Assembly (NCBI GenBank): GCA_002897615.1 | Contig: BDTX01000021.1 | Span: 245,044 to 309,043, forward strand | Direction: 5' to 3' | Length of the DNA stretch: 64,000 nucleotides | Source: a bacterium BMS3Bbin14 | GTDB lineage: Bacteria; Desulfobacterota; Desulfobulbia; Desulfobulbales; Desulfobulbaceae | Made by a program: the position numbers and the translations under genes | The notes under the pieces: model-generated | Seen by the model: the letters and a program-made list of their open reading frames with translations, nothing else | The model's database searches: none | Told to the model about the DNA's origin: nothing | Part shown: piece by piece, positions 29,302 to 38,069 of the stretch | Numbering within the stretch: the stretch's first letter is position 1 | Layout: the number at the start of each line of letters is the position of its first letter

Positions 29302-29347
29302 ACAATGTATTACAATATGTCACAATGTGGTATAAATTACAAAATGT
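29302..29347. promoter_or_regulatory. Phased short direct repeats
   Basis: ACAATGT (29302), ACAATATGT (29312), ACAATGT (29322) and ACAAAATGT (29339) recur at 10, 10 and 17 bp intervals, so the first three lie on one face of the helix. A TTGACA box overlaps the first copy. This resembles a protein-binding array, but no adjacent gene identifies the regulator. Confidence 0.4.
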
Positions 29348-29352
29348 AGTCG

Positions 29353-29380
29353 GGAGGCTGTCTATTCTTAAACAGCCTCC
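29353..29380. terminator. Hairpin, terminator-like
   Basis: GGAGGCTGT and ACAGCCTCC form a nine-base-pair stem around a ten-base loop. No strong T tract follows on either side, so the role is uncertain. Confidence 0.4.
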
Positions 29381-29884
29381 TGGACAATGATTGGGCCATA
29401 TCGTTTTTTTTATGCGTCGCCCTTCCCGGGCTCATGATTTTTTTGGAGAGCCTTTCACCAAGGCGTTGCCCCTGGCTGGTATGTCATGCCTCTTCGGGGT
29501 GGGGAAAAAGCATCTGCACAGCTCATAATATCCTACAAAGGCTTGTATAAATTCATATGCGAAGAACCATAGTCAGTATAAGAAATTCGTCAGCCATTCA
29601 GCTCTACGGACTTTATATTATGGAGTGAATCCGGATTTGGCTGATAAAATGCAAATAAATTAGGAGATGCGGAAGGATCGCTGATTTATGATGCAATTTT
29701 TTACATCCAAAAGGTTGCGCCTTTCCTTGTTTTTCTTCCATCCTCGGGGCTACCCATGCTCCGCAGAGATGGCCGCCCCGCCATCCTGGCCTATGTTACT
29801 GTTGTTATCTTACCCCAAAACTGCTCGCCCTCCGCCCATATCATTCCGTATATCCGCTTTATCTCTCCACAAAAACTACCCCGG

Positions 29885-30102
29885 GAATCCGTGACGGCTT
29901 AAGGAGTGATACTCCATATGCAATATGTGGAATTTATTGCATTATCGCTGAGTAAAATTATTTTCCGGCCTTCACCTCGCCGCCCCCTGCGGGGCGCCCG
30001 ATAACAGCGCATCTGCTGTGCTGACAACTCGTTGATATCACATATGATAATCAACATCGTTGCCGTCTTGCATCTGCGCCTTTCCCGAACGCTCACGGAT
30101 TC
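29885..30102 (+). repeat. Interspersed TIR repeat, copy F (full length)
   Basis: This 218-bp copy has perfect 10-bp ends (GAATCCGTGA at 29885, TCACGGATTC ending at 30102). The interior shows in order an AT-rich segment with TTTATTGCATTATCGCTGAG, the GC-rich hairpin CCCCTGCGGGGCG, CGATAAC, and a GTTGAT...ATCAAC hairpin. This is the best reference copy together with copy C. Confidence 0.92.
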
Positions 30103-30407
30103 AGGTACCAGTTTATTAGATTGATAATGTTCAGCTACACCCCGCCTGAGCGTGATCAGGCCGGATCACATAGGACTGCTATGGTTCTCCTGTCTGATCA
30201 TGATCATGCACATCTGAGGCATATTTGAACAGTTACAGTGCGGTGGTTATGCTCTAATTATTTAGCTCCGCCTGAATAGTTTTTACAGGTCCTTGGATTG
30301 TTTCCTAACAGTGGCTATTTGACTCTTCGGCAGGCCTGCGTAGCTCCTTAGGGGAGATAAGCCGTATTGTTAAATATGAATTCAGCTAATATCAAGGGAG
30401 GACATAG
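30103..30407. other. Leader region of the transporter gene
   Basis: These 305 bp contain no gene that I recognise. The GTG start of the transporter is preceded by a strong GGGAGG ribosome site. I saw no confident promoter pair. Confidence 0.4.
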
Positions 30408-31811
30408 GTGACAACTAAAAATGAAAAACAGGAATCAGGATCTGATGTGGAACGCGTTAAGAGTGTCGGCTGGAAGGAAATGTATCTTAAGGAGGACTGG
30501 TGGGCAATCTGGCTGGGCGTGGGAATTGTTATTGTCGCATATTTATTTTTCGTCAGTGGCAGCTCCATCAAATGGATCGCCGTGCATCCGGCGAAATGGC
30601 ATAACTTTGGTCAGTTAGGTGCTGATTTCAGTAAGCATATCTGGCAGTATGTCGCCCAGTTCATTATGTGGTTGATTATTTTTTGCATCAGCCTCAAGGC
30701 CATGGGATATAAGTTAAAGGAGTTCATTCCGGCCTTTGTTTTTGTCTATCTATGCTCCATTCTTATATTCATGGTCGGAGCCTGGGATCAAGCCCATCAT
30801 TACAACCTGGAACCCCCGTTACTGGCTCTCGTGCTGGGCATGATTATTGCCAATTTAGGTAACTTGCCCAGATGGATGGATAGTGGTTTCCGGGTTGAAT
30901 ATTATGTTAAGACCGGTATCGTGCTGCTTGGAGCTACTTTGCCCCTCACCCTTATTGTATGGGCGGGACCAATAGCGATTATGCAGGCATCCATTGTGGC
31001 CATTATCACCTTTTTGGTAATCTTTTTTGTGGGCCGCAAGATTGGCCTCGATCGGCGGCTTTGCGCTACTTTAGGCGCCGGGGGAGCTGTCTGCGGCGTG
31101 TCCGGCGCCATTGCCATTGCCGGTGCCGTTGGTGCCAAGAAGGAGCACGCTCCTATCGCCATTACTATGGTTATCCTTTGGGCAATTGTCATGATCTTTT
31201 TTCTGCCCTTCGTGTCGAGGTCGCTGCACCTTAATACCGGAGTAGCCGGCGCCTGGATCGGCACCTCTGAATTTGCTGATGCTGCCGGTTTCGCGGCCGC
31301 AGAGACCTATGGTAATCTGGCCGGTCATGTGAAGGGAATTCCTGGGTCGCCTGATGCCGCTGTTTGGGGATTTACACTGATGAAGGTCGTGGGCCGCGAT
31401 ATCTGGATTGGGATTTGGGCCTTTATCATGGCCATTATTTCCACTACCTGGTGGGATCGTAAAACCGGCACCAAACCAGATCCAAAAGAGATCTGGTGGC
31501 GATTCCCCAAGTTTGTGCTGGGGTTTTTCCTGGCTTGCCTGATAATGACACTTGTCGCCAGTCACTACAGCCTGGCAGATTATGATAAGGTGTTAAAGCC
31601 CTTGCTGGTTGGCCCTATTAAAGCATTGCGCACATGGGCCTTTATTTTCTGTTTTTTCAGTATAGGTCTTACTACCCGTTTCCGTGAATTGGTCTCAGCC
31701 GGCAGTAAGCCATTTTGGGCTTTCTCTGCCGGCGTCGTAGTTAATGTCACTCTGGGATTTATTCTGTCAACCATTGTCTTCGCACATTACTGGCAGAACC
31801 TTGCCCGTTGA
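30408..31811 (+). CDS. UPF0324 (YeiH-like) membrane transporter, putative sulfate exporter family
   Basis: The 467-residue protein has about ten to eleven membrane segments. It shows the UPF0324/Cons_hypoth698 core: a polar loop GNLPRWMDSGFRVEYYVKTG, then VLLGATLPLT, and the Gly/Ala-rich motif ATLGAGGAVCGVSGAIAIAGA. The family is annotated as putative sulfate exporters, but the substrate has not been settled. The N terminus is longer than usual, with a charged cytoplasmic start and two extra membrane segments. The start is GTG at 30408. It is the only clear gene in the accessory interval between the two rsmB 3' copies. Confidence 0.85.
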   Translation: MTTKNEKQESGSDVERVKSVGWKEMYLKEDWWAIWLGVGIVIVAYLFFVSGSSIKWIAVHPAKWHNFGQLGADFSKHIWQYVAQFIMWLIIFCISLKAMGYKLKEFIPAFVFVYLCSILIFMVGAWDQAHHYNLEPPLLALVLGMIIANLGNLPRWMDSGFRVEYYVKTGIVLLGATLPLTLIVWAGPIAIMQASIVAIITFLVIFFVGRKIGLDRRLCATLGAGGAVCGVSGAIAIAGAVGAKKEHAPIAITMVILWAIVMIFFLPFVSRSLHLNTGVAGAWIGTSEFADAAGFAAAETYGNLAGHVKGIPGSPDAAVWGFTLMKVVGRDIWIGIWAFIMAIISTTWWDRKTGTKPDPKEIWWRFPKFVLGFFLACLIMTLVASHYSLADYDKVLKPLLVGPIKALRTWAFIFCFFSIGLTTRFRELVSAGSKPFWAFSAGVVVNVTLGFILSTIVFAHYWQNLAR

Positions 31812-31841
31812 TAGCAAGCGTTCACCGTCACCGCTAATTCG

Positions 31842-31900
31842 GCCTACGATAAGGGCAGACGGAATAGAGAAGAGGCTGAGTCTTATCGTAGGCTTTTTTT
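31842..31900 (+). terminator. Rho-independent terminator of the transporter gene
   Basis: GCCTACGATAAG pairs perfectly with CTTATCGTAGGC across a loop of about 28 bases and is followed by seven T residues. It is 30 bp after the transporter stop codon. Confidence 0.85.
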
Positions 31901-31994
31901 GCCACCAGTGAAGGTTTGTCGAGGAAGTGCCACCCCCGCCGGGACAGTTGCCATTGAGATAGGGATGTCGCGCGGCACGTCCAAGAGGGCATCA

Positions 31995-32243
31995 ATGAGT
32001 ACTATAAAAAAAATAAATATACTTGAGAATATGACCATGCAAAAGATATCAGCCAAGTCTATTTGCCTGAATTGCCTTAATTTTCGTAATAGTCCGGTAT
32101 ACCTGGAATCAATTTTCAAAGGCATGACCTCCCTCGGCTCGGCCTATGGTTCAACCCGTAAGGATGACGGCATTTGCCTGAAAAATGATGTCTATCTTTC
32201 CGCCGATGACTGGTGTGAGCATTTCAGCCGGGCATCTAACTGA
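31995..32243 (+). CDS. Small cysteine-containing protein, function unknown
   Basis: This open frame gives about 82 residues from the ATG at 31995, or about 70 from the ATG at 32031. The C-terminal part looks genuine: CLNCLNFRNSPVYLE, then GMTSLGSAYGS, DDGICLKNDVYLS and DWCEHF, with four spaced cysteines suggesting a metal site. No strong ribosome site is seen (GAG five bases before 32031), and the frame is preceded by the transporter terminator. It could be a small zinc protein or a relic. Confidence 0.4.
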   Translation: MSTIKKINILENMTMQKISAKSICLNCLNFRNSPVYLESIFKGMTSLGSAYGSTRKDDGICLKNDVYLSADDWCEHFSRASN

Positions 32244-32279
32244 AGATGAGAATCTGAATAAGAGATACAGGACCAAAAG

Positions 32280-32465
32280 GGTGACCGCTTGAGGTGATAC
32301 TAATGTGCAACATGTGGAATTTATTGTATTGTTGCCGAATAAATTAGTTCTCCGGCCTTCACCTTGCCGCCCTGCGGGGCGCCCGATAACGGTGCCTCTG
32401 CTGCTTTGGCAACTCATTGATATCACAGCAGGATAATCAACACCGTTCCCGAACACTCACGGATC
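32280..32465 (+). repeat. Interspersed TIR repeat, copy G
   Basis: This 186-bp copy has a degenerate left end (GGTGACCGCTTGAGG) and the right end CACTCACGGATC. The interior keeps the GC-rich hairpin (CCGCCCTGCGGGGCG) and CGATAAC, with partial loss near the right end. It ends four bases before the region shared with the rsmB fragment at 29061. Confidence 0.85.
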
Positions 32466-32530
32466 AAGATATTACTTTGGGCAGAAAACTATATGCAAAA
32501 TCCGGCCGCACGACAGGACCGCAGAGCATC

Positions 32531-33919
32531 TTATGATGAAATATATTCAAGGCGGGCGGCAAAAAAACCGTCCAGGCCGTCAGCCGGGGTGGGATAAAAA
32601 CAGCCGTTGGCCGCAATGAGCCGGCCGGCCGCCGGCGGCAGGAAATCACGGCAATCGGCCGGGGTGAAACCGCTGTGCGTTTTGCGGAAGGCGGCAATGA
32701 CCTGCTGGTTTTCCTCCGGTTCCAGGCTGCAGGTCGCATAGACCAGGATGCCGCCGGGGGCCAGCAGGGATGCCGCGGCGTGGAGAAGAAGACCCTGCTG
32801 CCGCTGATAGGACCGCAGGTCATCCTCCTGTCGATTCCAGCGGATATCGGGATGACGGCGGATGACGCCGGTGCCGGAACAGGGGGCGTCGACGAGAATG
32901 GCGTCAAAGCGCTTCCCGCCTGACTGGGCAAACTCGTCAAGGCCGCCGTTAAAGAGGGTGATATTCCCGTCGGCCCCCAGCCGGCGCAGGTTTTCTCCCA
33001 GCAGGGCGAAACGCCGGGGGTCGGGTTCCACTGCGGTCAGTTCCGCGCCGGCGGGCAGGAGTTGAGCCAGGTGGCCGGTTTTGCCGCCCAGTCCCGCACA
33101 GGCGTCCAGGTAACTCCGGCCCGCTGCAAACGGAGCGAGCAGTAAGGTGGCCAGCTGGGCCGCCTCGCCCTGGACCTGGAAGAACCCCTCGGCAAAGCCG
33201 GGCAGGTTGGCAATCGCTCCGGCCCCGGATTCCAGGATCAGGGCGTCCGGCGCATAGCTGCCGTTTCGCACCTCGTGTCCCGCGCTACGGCAGCGGTCGG
33301 CCAGCGCCTCGCGGCTGATCAACCGGGTATTGACCCGCAGGGTAAGAGGCGGCTCCAGGTTGTTTTGGCGGCATATTTCCTCTGCCCGCTCTGGACCGTA
33401 GCGCGCCCGCCAGCGCCGCAGCAGCCAGTCGGGATGGTTGAGTATTGGAGTCCCGTTTTTACCGGCCACGTCGGGACCGGGCAGCGACGCCCTTTGCCGG
33501 GCAACGGTCCTTAAAACGCCGTTGACGAAATTGATGAGCCAGCGCGGCTGTTTCTCCGCCCGCAGGACCTTCACGGTCTCGTTCACTGCCGCTGAGGCGG
33601 GGATGCGATCCAGGAAAAAAAGCTGGTAGACGCCCACCCGCAACGCCATCAGGGTAAGCGGTTTCATCTTGCCCGGCGGAACGCTGGAGAAACGGGCGAT
33701 AACCGCATCCAGAAACTGTTGCTGGCGCAGCACTCCCCGGACCAGCATCACGGCCAGCTGGCGGTCCGGCCCGGCCAGGGATGAACCGTGGATGAGGCGG
33801 TCGATATGCACCTGGACCACGCTCCCGTCCCGGTCCCGGCGGCACAGGCACAGGACGGCCAACCGGCGGGATGTCGGCTGCTGCTGCCGCCGTCCGGTCC
33901 CGGCGGGCCGTACCCTCAT
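32531..33919 (-). CDS. rsmB: 16S rRNA m5C967 methyltransferase RsmB
   Basis: RsmB methylates cytosine 967 of 16S rRNA using S-adenosylmethionine. The 462-residue protein has an N-terminal NusB-like RNA-binding domain (about 20-165) and a Rossmann methyltransferase domain. The SAM motif is YLDACAGLGGKTGHLAQL. The two catalytic cysteines lie in VDAPCSGTGVIRRHPDIRW and VYATCSLEPEENQQV. A broken second copy of the 3' end lies at 29061-29190. The start at 33919 is the longest frame; the first 20 residues are poorly conserved in type, so a later start is possible. Confidence 0.94.
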   Translation of the reverse strand: MRVRPAGTGRRQQQPTSRRLAVLCLCRRDRDGSVVQVHIDRLIHGSSLAGPDRQLAVMLVRGVLRQQQFLDAVIARFSSVPPGKMKPLTLMALRVGVYQLFFLDRIPASAAVNETVKVLRAEKQPRWLINFVNGVLRTVARQRASLPGPDVAGKNGTPILNHPDWLLRRWRARYGPERAEEICRQNNLEPPLTLRVNTRLISREALADRCRSAGHEVRNGSYAPDALILESGAGAIANLPGFAEGFFQVQGEAAQLATLLLAPFAAGRSYLDACAGLGGKTGHLAQLLPAGAELTAVEPDPRRFALLGENLRRLGADGNITLFNGGLDEFAQSGGKRFDAILVDAPCSGTGVIRRHPDIRWNRQEDDLRSYQRQQGLLLHAAASLLAPGGILVYATCSLEPEENQQVIAAFRKTHSGFTPADCRDFLPPAAGRLIAANGCFYPTPADGLDGFFAARLEYISS

Positions 33920-34197
33920 CTTTTCCCTCCCCGGACCGGCCGGAAAAAAGAAAGAAATTCAATCACGCGCATAACCTCAAACAATTTACACAAACATCGA
34001 TTTTATTTTTGCAGGACCCTGAATCCGCCATCATAACATGACCCGGCTTTGTTCCGCATTTTTCCCGGAGAAAACATTATCAGCGATGAAAGAGAACTGG
34101 TTTTTTTGCTCTTTGCGAGTATGATTAATGTACCTGTCGGCGTTGTCCGGCAGGATTATGTTGATTTCATCAAGACGGAATATTCGACGGGAACAGT
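33920..34197. other. Divergent intergenic region
   Basis: This 278-bp region lies between the divergent rsmB and binding-protein genes. I see no gene and no confident promoter pair. Confidence 0.4.
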
Positions 34198-35211
34198 ATG
34201 CGGAACGTGTCGGTTATCATAGTTGTGGTGTTGCTGATGCTCGTCTCTGCCGCCCGGGCCTCGACCCTGGATGATGTTCAGAAAAAAGGCGTGGTGCGGT
34301 GCGGCGTATCAACCGGGCTGCCGGGTTTTTCAAGCCCTGACGCAAAGGGCAACTGGACGGGCCTGGATGTCGATATCTGCCGGGCCGTTGCCGCGGCCGT
34401 GCTCGGCGACAAGAACAAGGTCAAGTTTGTCCCGCTGACGGCAAAAGAGCGCTTTACCGCCCTGCAGACGGGGCAGATCGACATCCTGTCCCGGAATACC
34501 GCCTGGACCCTGACCAGTGACACCTCGCTGGCCCTGAAGTTTGCCGGCGTCAGTTTCTATGACGGCCAGGGCTTCATGGTGAGCAAAAAAATCGGGGCCA
34601 AAAGCGCCGGGGAGCTGAACGGTGCGGCCATCTGCATCCAGGCCGACGCCACTGCGGCCAGGCAAAACCTGGCCGCCTGGTTCAAGACGAAAAAAATGAC
34701 CTATAAGCCGGTACTCTTCGACACCTTCGGCCAGGCCGCCAAGGGTTTTGCCGCCGGCCGCTGCGACGTGCTGACCGGTGGCCGGTCCCGGCTCTACAGC
34801 CTGCGGCTGACCCTGGCCAATCCGGATGATGCCGTGGTCTTGCCGGAGATGATCTCCAAAGATCCCCTGGGCCCGGTGGTCCGGCAGGGCGATGACGGCT
34901 GGTTCAATATTGTCAGGTGGTCCCTGTTTGCCATGATCGATGCCGAAGAGCTGGGGGTGACCTCCAAAAACGTCGATGCAATGAAGAAGTCCGCCGACCC
35001 GGCTGTTCTCCGCCTGCTGGGCGAGGAAGGCATCAAGGGCAAAGGCCTCGGCCTGGCCGCCACCTGGGCCTACCGGATCATCAAGCAGGTAGGCAATTAC
35101 GGTGAGATCTACGCGCGCAATGTCGGTCGGGATTCACCCCTGAAAATCGCCCGCGGCCTCAATGCTCTGTGGGACCGGGGCGGCATCCAGTATGCCCCGC
35201 CCATGCGCTGA
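34198..35211 (+). CDS. Amino-acid ABC transporter substrate-binding protein (AapJ-like)
   Basis: The 337-residue periplasmic protein has a signal peptide (about 1-22, cleaved near ARA-S) and a family 3 solute-binding domain: WTGLDVDICRAVAAAVLG, LTAKERFTALQTGQIDILS, then RNTAWTLTSD. The length and the DPLGPVVRQGDDGW segment fit the AapJ general L-amino-acid branch. No permease or ATPase gene is adjacent, so its transporter partners must be elsewhere, or the protein serves as a sensor input. The ribosome site is weak. Confidence 0.88.
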   Translation: MRNVSVIIVVVLLMLVSAARASTLDDVQKKGVVRCGVSTGLPGFSSPDAKGNWTGLDVDICRAVAAAVLGDKNKVKFVPLTAKERFTALQTGQIDILSRNTAWTLTSDTSLALKFAGVSFYDGQGFMVSKKIGAKSAGELNGAAICIQADATAARQNLAAWFKTKKMTYKPVLFDTFGQAAKGFAAGRCDVLTGGRSRLYSLRLTLANPDDAVVLPEMISKDPLGPVVRQGDDGWFNIVRWSLFAMIDAEELGVTSKNVDAMKKSADPAVLRLLGEEGIKGKGLGLAATWAYRIIKQVGNYGEIYARNVGRDSPLKIARGLNALWDRGGIQYAPPMR

Positions 35212-35242
35212 TTCCCGCAGCCCTCCCCGCGCCGGCCCGGCT

Positions 35243-36241
35243 TCAGGCGACCGCCTGGCTCAGGGCTACGGCTACCGCTACCGAGGCGCCGACCATGGGA
35301 TTGTTGCCCAGGCCGATAAAGCCCATCATGTCCACGTGGGCGGGCACCGAAGAACTGCCGGCGAACTGGGCGTCGCAGTGCATCCGGCCCATGGTATCGG
35401 TCATGCCGTAGGAGGCGGGGCCGGCCGCCATGTTGTCCGGGTGCAGGGTGCGGCCGGTGCCGCCGCCCGAGGCCACGGAAAAATAACGCTTGCCCTGCTG
35501 CATGCACTCCTTCTTGTAGATGCCGGCCACCGGATGCTGGAAGCGGGTCGGATTGGTGGAGTTGCCGGTAATCGACACGTCAACGCCCTCGAGATGATTA
35601 ATGGCCACTCCTTCCCGGACGTCATCGGCGCCGAAACACCGTACCTTGGCCCGTTCGTTGCTGGAATAAGAGGTTTCCTGCAGGACCTGCAGGGTCCCGT
35701 CCGCATAGTTCATCCTGGTTTCCACATGGGTGAAGCCGTTGATCCGGGAGATGATCTGGGCGGCATCTTTGCCCAGGCCGTTCAGGATGACCTTGAGCGG
35801 CTTGGTGCGCACCAGGTTGGCGGACCTGGCGATACCGATGGCCCCCTCGGCGGCGGCAAAAGACTCATGGCCGGCCAGGAAGGCAAAACAGCGGGTCTCT
35901 TCGCTGAGCAGCATGGCGGCAAGGTTGCCGTGGCCGATTCCCACCTGGCGCTCGGCGGCAACCGAGCCCGGAATACAGAAGGCCTGCAGCCCCTCGCCCA
36001 GGTCGGCGGCGATTTCCGCCGCCTGTTTGTGGCCCTTTTTCAGGGCAATGGCGGCGCCGAGCACATAGGCCCAGCAGGCATTGTCGAAGCAGATGGGCTG
36101 CACCTGCTTGACAATGGCGTAGACGTCGACACCCGCTGTGTCGCAAAGCCGCCGGGCCTCGTCCAGGTCCGCCAGCCCGTACTTGTGCAGAGCCTCTTCT
36201 ATGGCCGTAATTCTTCGTTCATATCCTGCAAAAAGTGTCAT
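35243..36241 (-). CDS. GGGtGRT family protein
   Basis: The 332-residue protein belongs to the family named after its motif, here SGGGTGRTLHPDN at about residues 264-276. It also has Gly/Ala-rich segments near the C terminus (GFIGLGNNPMVGASVAVAVA) and several conserved Cys/His. The function of the family is unknown. It occurs in anaerobes next to a NifU-like scaffold gene, as it does here (12 bp gap). The pairing suggests a role linked to Fe-S clusters or another cofactor, which is inference. Confidence 0.85.
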   Translation of the reverse strand: MTLFAGYERRITAIEEALHKYGLADLDEARRLCDTAGVDVYAIVKQVQPICFDNACWAYVLGAAIALKKGHKQAAEIAADLGEGLQAFCIPGSVAAERQVGIGHGNLAAMLLSEETRCFAFLAGHESFAAAEGAIGIARSANLVRTKPLKVILNGLGKDAAQIISRINGFTHVETRMNYADGTLQVLQETSYSSNERAKVRCFGADDVREGVAINHLEGVDVSITGNSTNPTRFQHPVAGIYKKECMQQGKRYFSVASGGGTGRTLHPDNMAAGPASYGMTDTMGRMHCDAQFAGSSSVPAHVDMMGFIGLGNNPMVGASVAVAVALSQAVA

Positions 36242-36253
36242 TATCGTTCACCC

Positions 36254-36946
36254 CTACTGTTTACGTGGATCAATAATCCGGACAGCCTCGTCAAAACGGC
36301 CGTAGGTTCCGGTCGCCCGGGCCAGCGCCTCGGCCGGGTCGATCCCGTCCTTGATCGCGTCCATCATCCGGCCCAGGTTGACGAACTTGTAACCGATGAT
36401 TTCGTCATTTTGGTCAAGGGCCAGCTCCAGGACATACCCTTCCGCCATCTCCAGGTAGCGCGGGCCTTTTATCTTGGTCCCGTACATGCTGCCGGTAACG
36501 CTGCGCAGCCCCTTGCCCAGGTCCTCGAGACCGGCGCCGATCAGCAGGCCGCCCTCGGAGAACGCCGACTGGCTGCGGCCGTAGACAATCTGCAGAAAAA
36601 GTTCCCGCATGGCCACGTTGATGGCGTCACAGACCAAGTCCGTGTTCAGGGCCTCCAGGATGGTCTTGCCCGGCAGGATCTCGGCGGCCATGGCTGCCGA
36701 ATGGGTCATGCCCGTGCAGCCGACGGTCTCGATCAGCGCCTCTTCAATAATGCCCTGCTTGATATTGAGGGTCAGCTTGCAGGCCCCCTGCTGGGGCGCA
36801 CACCAGCCCACCCCGTGGGTCAGGCCGTTTATGTCCGTGACCTCGCGGACCTGGTTCCAGCCCCCTTCCTGGGGAATGGGCGCCGGACCGTGGTTAGGCC
36901 CCTGGGCGACGCAGTGCATCTGTTCGACTTCATTGGAGTAGTTCAT
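36254..36946 (-). CDS. NifU-like Fe-S scaffold family protein, partner of GGGtGRT
   Basis: The 230-residue protein has a NifU_N/IscU-like core: cysteines near WCAPQQGAC (about 48-56) and the motif ETVGCTGMTHSAAMAAEIL (about 73-91), where the cysteine matches a cluster ligand of IscU. It has an extended N terminus and a C-terminal part not found in IscU. It is first of the pair with the GGGtGRT gene and 77 bp downstream of the LysR gene on the same strand. Whether it builds clusters or has another use for the fold cannot be told. Confidence 0.82.
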   Translation of the reverse strand: MNYSNEVEQMHCVAQGPNHGPAPIPQEGGWNQVREVTDINGLTHGVGWCAPQQGACKLTLNIKQGIIEEALIETVGCTGMTHSAAMAAEILPGKTILEALNTDLVCDAINVAMRELFLQIVYGRSQSAFSEGGLLIGAGLEDLGKGLRSVTGSMYGTKIKGPRYLEMAEGYVLELALDQNDEIIGYKFVNLGRMMDAIKDGIDPAEALARATGTYGRFDEAVRIIDPRKQ

Positions 36947-37023
36947 TGATTTCTCCGTACGTTGTGCAACAACATTATTTTTTCCGGCTGAAAATCGTTC
37001 AACCTCTTCATGATAATTTCGGC

Positions 37024-37932
37024 TCAGATCGACTCAAGCCCCGCCTCCTGTAAAATATACTTGAGGAACACGTTCGCCACCGGGGACAGGGCCCGGTTTT
37101 TTCGCTGGATCAGGAAAAAGGGACGGTGCATCTGCCGGATTCCGGCGATGGGAACGGTCACCAGCGCGCCGCAGAGGACATCCTGCTCCACCGACCGGCC
37201 GGAGAGGATGGAAATGCCGAGCCCGGCCCTGACCGCCTGCTTGACCGCCGAGGTGGAGCCGATCTCGGCCACCTCTTTCAAATCGGATGGTTTGATGCCG
37301 TGCTCTTCGAGAATCTGCTCGATGACCTTGCGGGTTCCCGAGGCCCGTTCCCGCAGAATAAAAGGCTCCGCTATCACTTCATCCAGGTCCACTTCCTTGC
37401 GGCCGGCCCACGGGTGCCCGGCATGGACGATCAGGACCAGTTCGTCGCCGAAGACCTTCTGCCACTGCAGGCCGTTTTCATTCCAGCGGGCGCCGACCAC
37501 GCCGATCTCAAGCTCGCCGGCCAGCACTTCCCGGGCAATGAGTCGTGAGCCGGCAATGCGCAGGGTGGCCTTGATCGACGAATAGCGGCTGCGGAAACGG
37601 CCGATCAGTTCGGGAAGAATATAGGTGCCGGGGATGGTGCCCGAACCGATCTTGATCCGGCCGATCAGTCTGCCGCCGTAGTGTTCCACCGCCTGCAGCG
37701 CCTCATGCTGGAGGCGCAGTATCTTTTTGCCGTAATCGTACAGGATCAGGCCGACCGGGGTCGGCTCGACTTCGCGGCCCAGCCGGTCAAACAGCTTGTA
37801 GCCCAGTTCTTCCTCAAGGCTGCGGATATGTTCACTGACCGTGGGCTGAGACAAGAGCACGGCCTCGGCGGTCCGGGTAAAGCTTTTCAGCTCCACGATT
37901 TTACAGAAGACATCAAGTTTTCTCATATCCAT
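37024..37932 (-). CDS. LysR-type regulator, possibly selenium-metabolism associated
   Basis: The protein of about 302 residues has an N-terminal winged helix (MRKLDVFCKIVELKSFTRTA, then SQPTVSEHIRSLEEEL) and a C-terminal LysR substrate domain. Its opening strongly resembles the regulator family recorded beside selenium-metabolism genes in Desulfobacterota, and this window carries selC and a probable selenoprotein. The adjacent genes, however, are the NifU-like/GGGtGRT pair. I choose the ATG at 37932, five bases after AAGGA. An ATG at 37926 is also possible. Confidence 0.82.
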   Translation of the reverse strand: MDMRKLDVFCKIVELKSFTRTAEAVLLSQPTVSEHIRSLEEELGYKLFDRLGREVEPTPVGLILYDYGKKILRLQHEALQAVEHYGGRLIGRIKIGSGTIPGTYILPELIGRFRSRYSSIKATLRIAGSRLIAREVLAGELEIGVVGARWNENGLQWQKVFGDELVLIVHAGHPWAGRKEVDLDEVIAEPFILRERASGTRKVIEQILEEHGIKPSDLKEVAEIGSTSAVKQAVRAGLGISILSGRSVEQDVLCGALVTVPIAGIRQMHRPFFLIQRKNRALSPVANVFLKYILQEAGLESI

Positions 37933-38069
37933 GGCAATCCTTTCCCCTTTACGGGCGATCCGATTCATTGGCCGATGTTATGCCTTCTCAGGTTTACAAA
38001 AGAAATTTCCGATGTGCATTATAATTTTAAGCGGCGCCCCGGAATAGACCGACCTGGAACAGCTTTTTT

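Larger units (their letters stand above)
29191..29884. other. AT-rich accessory stretch without a clear gene
   Basis: This region holds a set of four phased ACAA-TGT motifs (29302-29347), a hairpin (29353-29380) and an open frame at 29688-29894 of 68 codons that I do not accept as a gene. Base composition is visibly lower in GC than the surrounding core genes, consistent with acquired DNA. Confidence 0.5.

Noticed and set aside
29688..29894. 68-codon open frame ending in repeat copy F
   Set aside because: No ribosome site, no family resemblance, Pro-rich composition; its stop comes from the repeat end.
31883..32125. 80-codon minus-strand open frame with a hydrophobic segment
   Set aside because: It is antisense to the better supported four-cysteine frame and runs into the transporter terminator.
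35162..36949. Plus-strand open frame of 595 codons
   Set aside because: It is antisense to the GGGtGRT and NifU-like genes, which have clear family motifs. It contains no recognisable domain.
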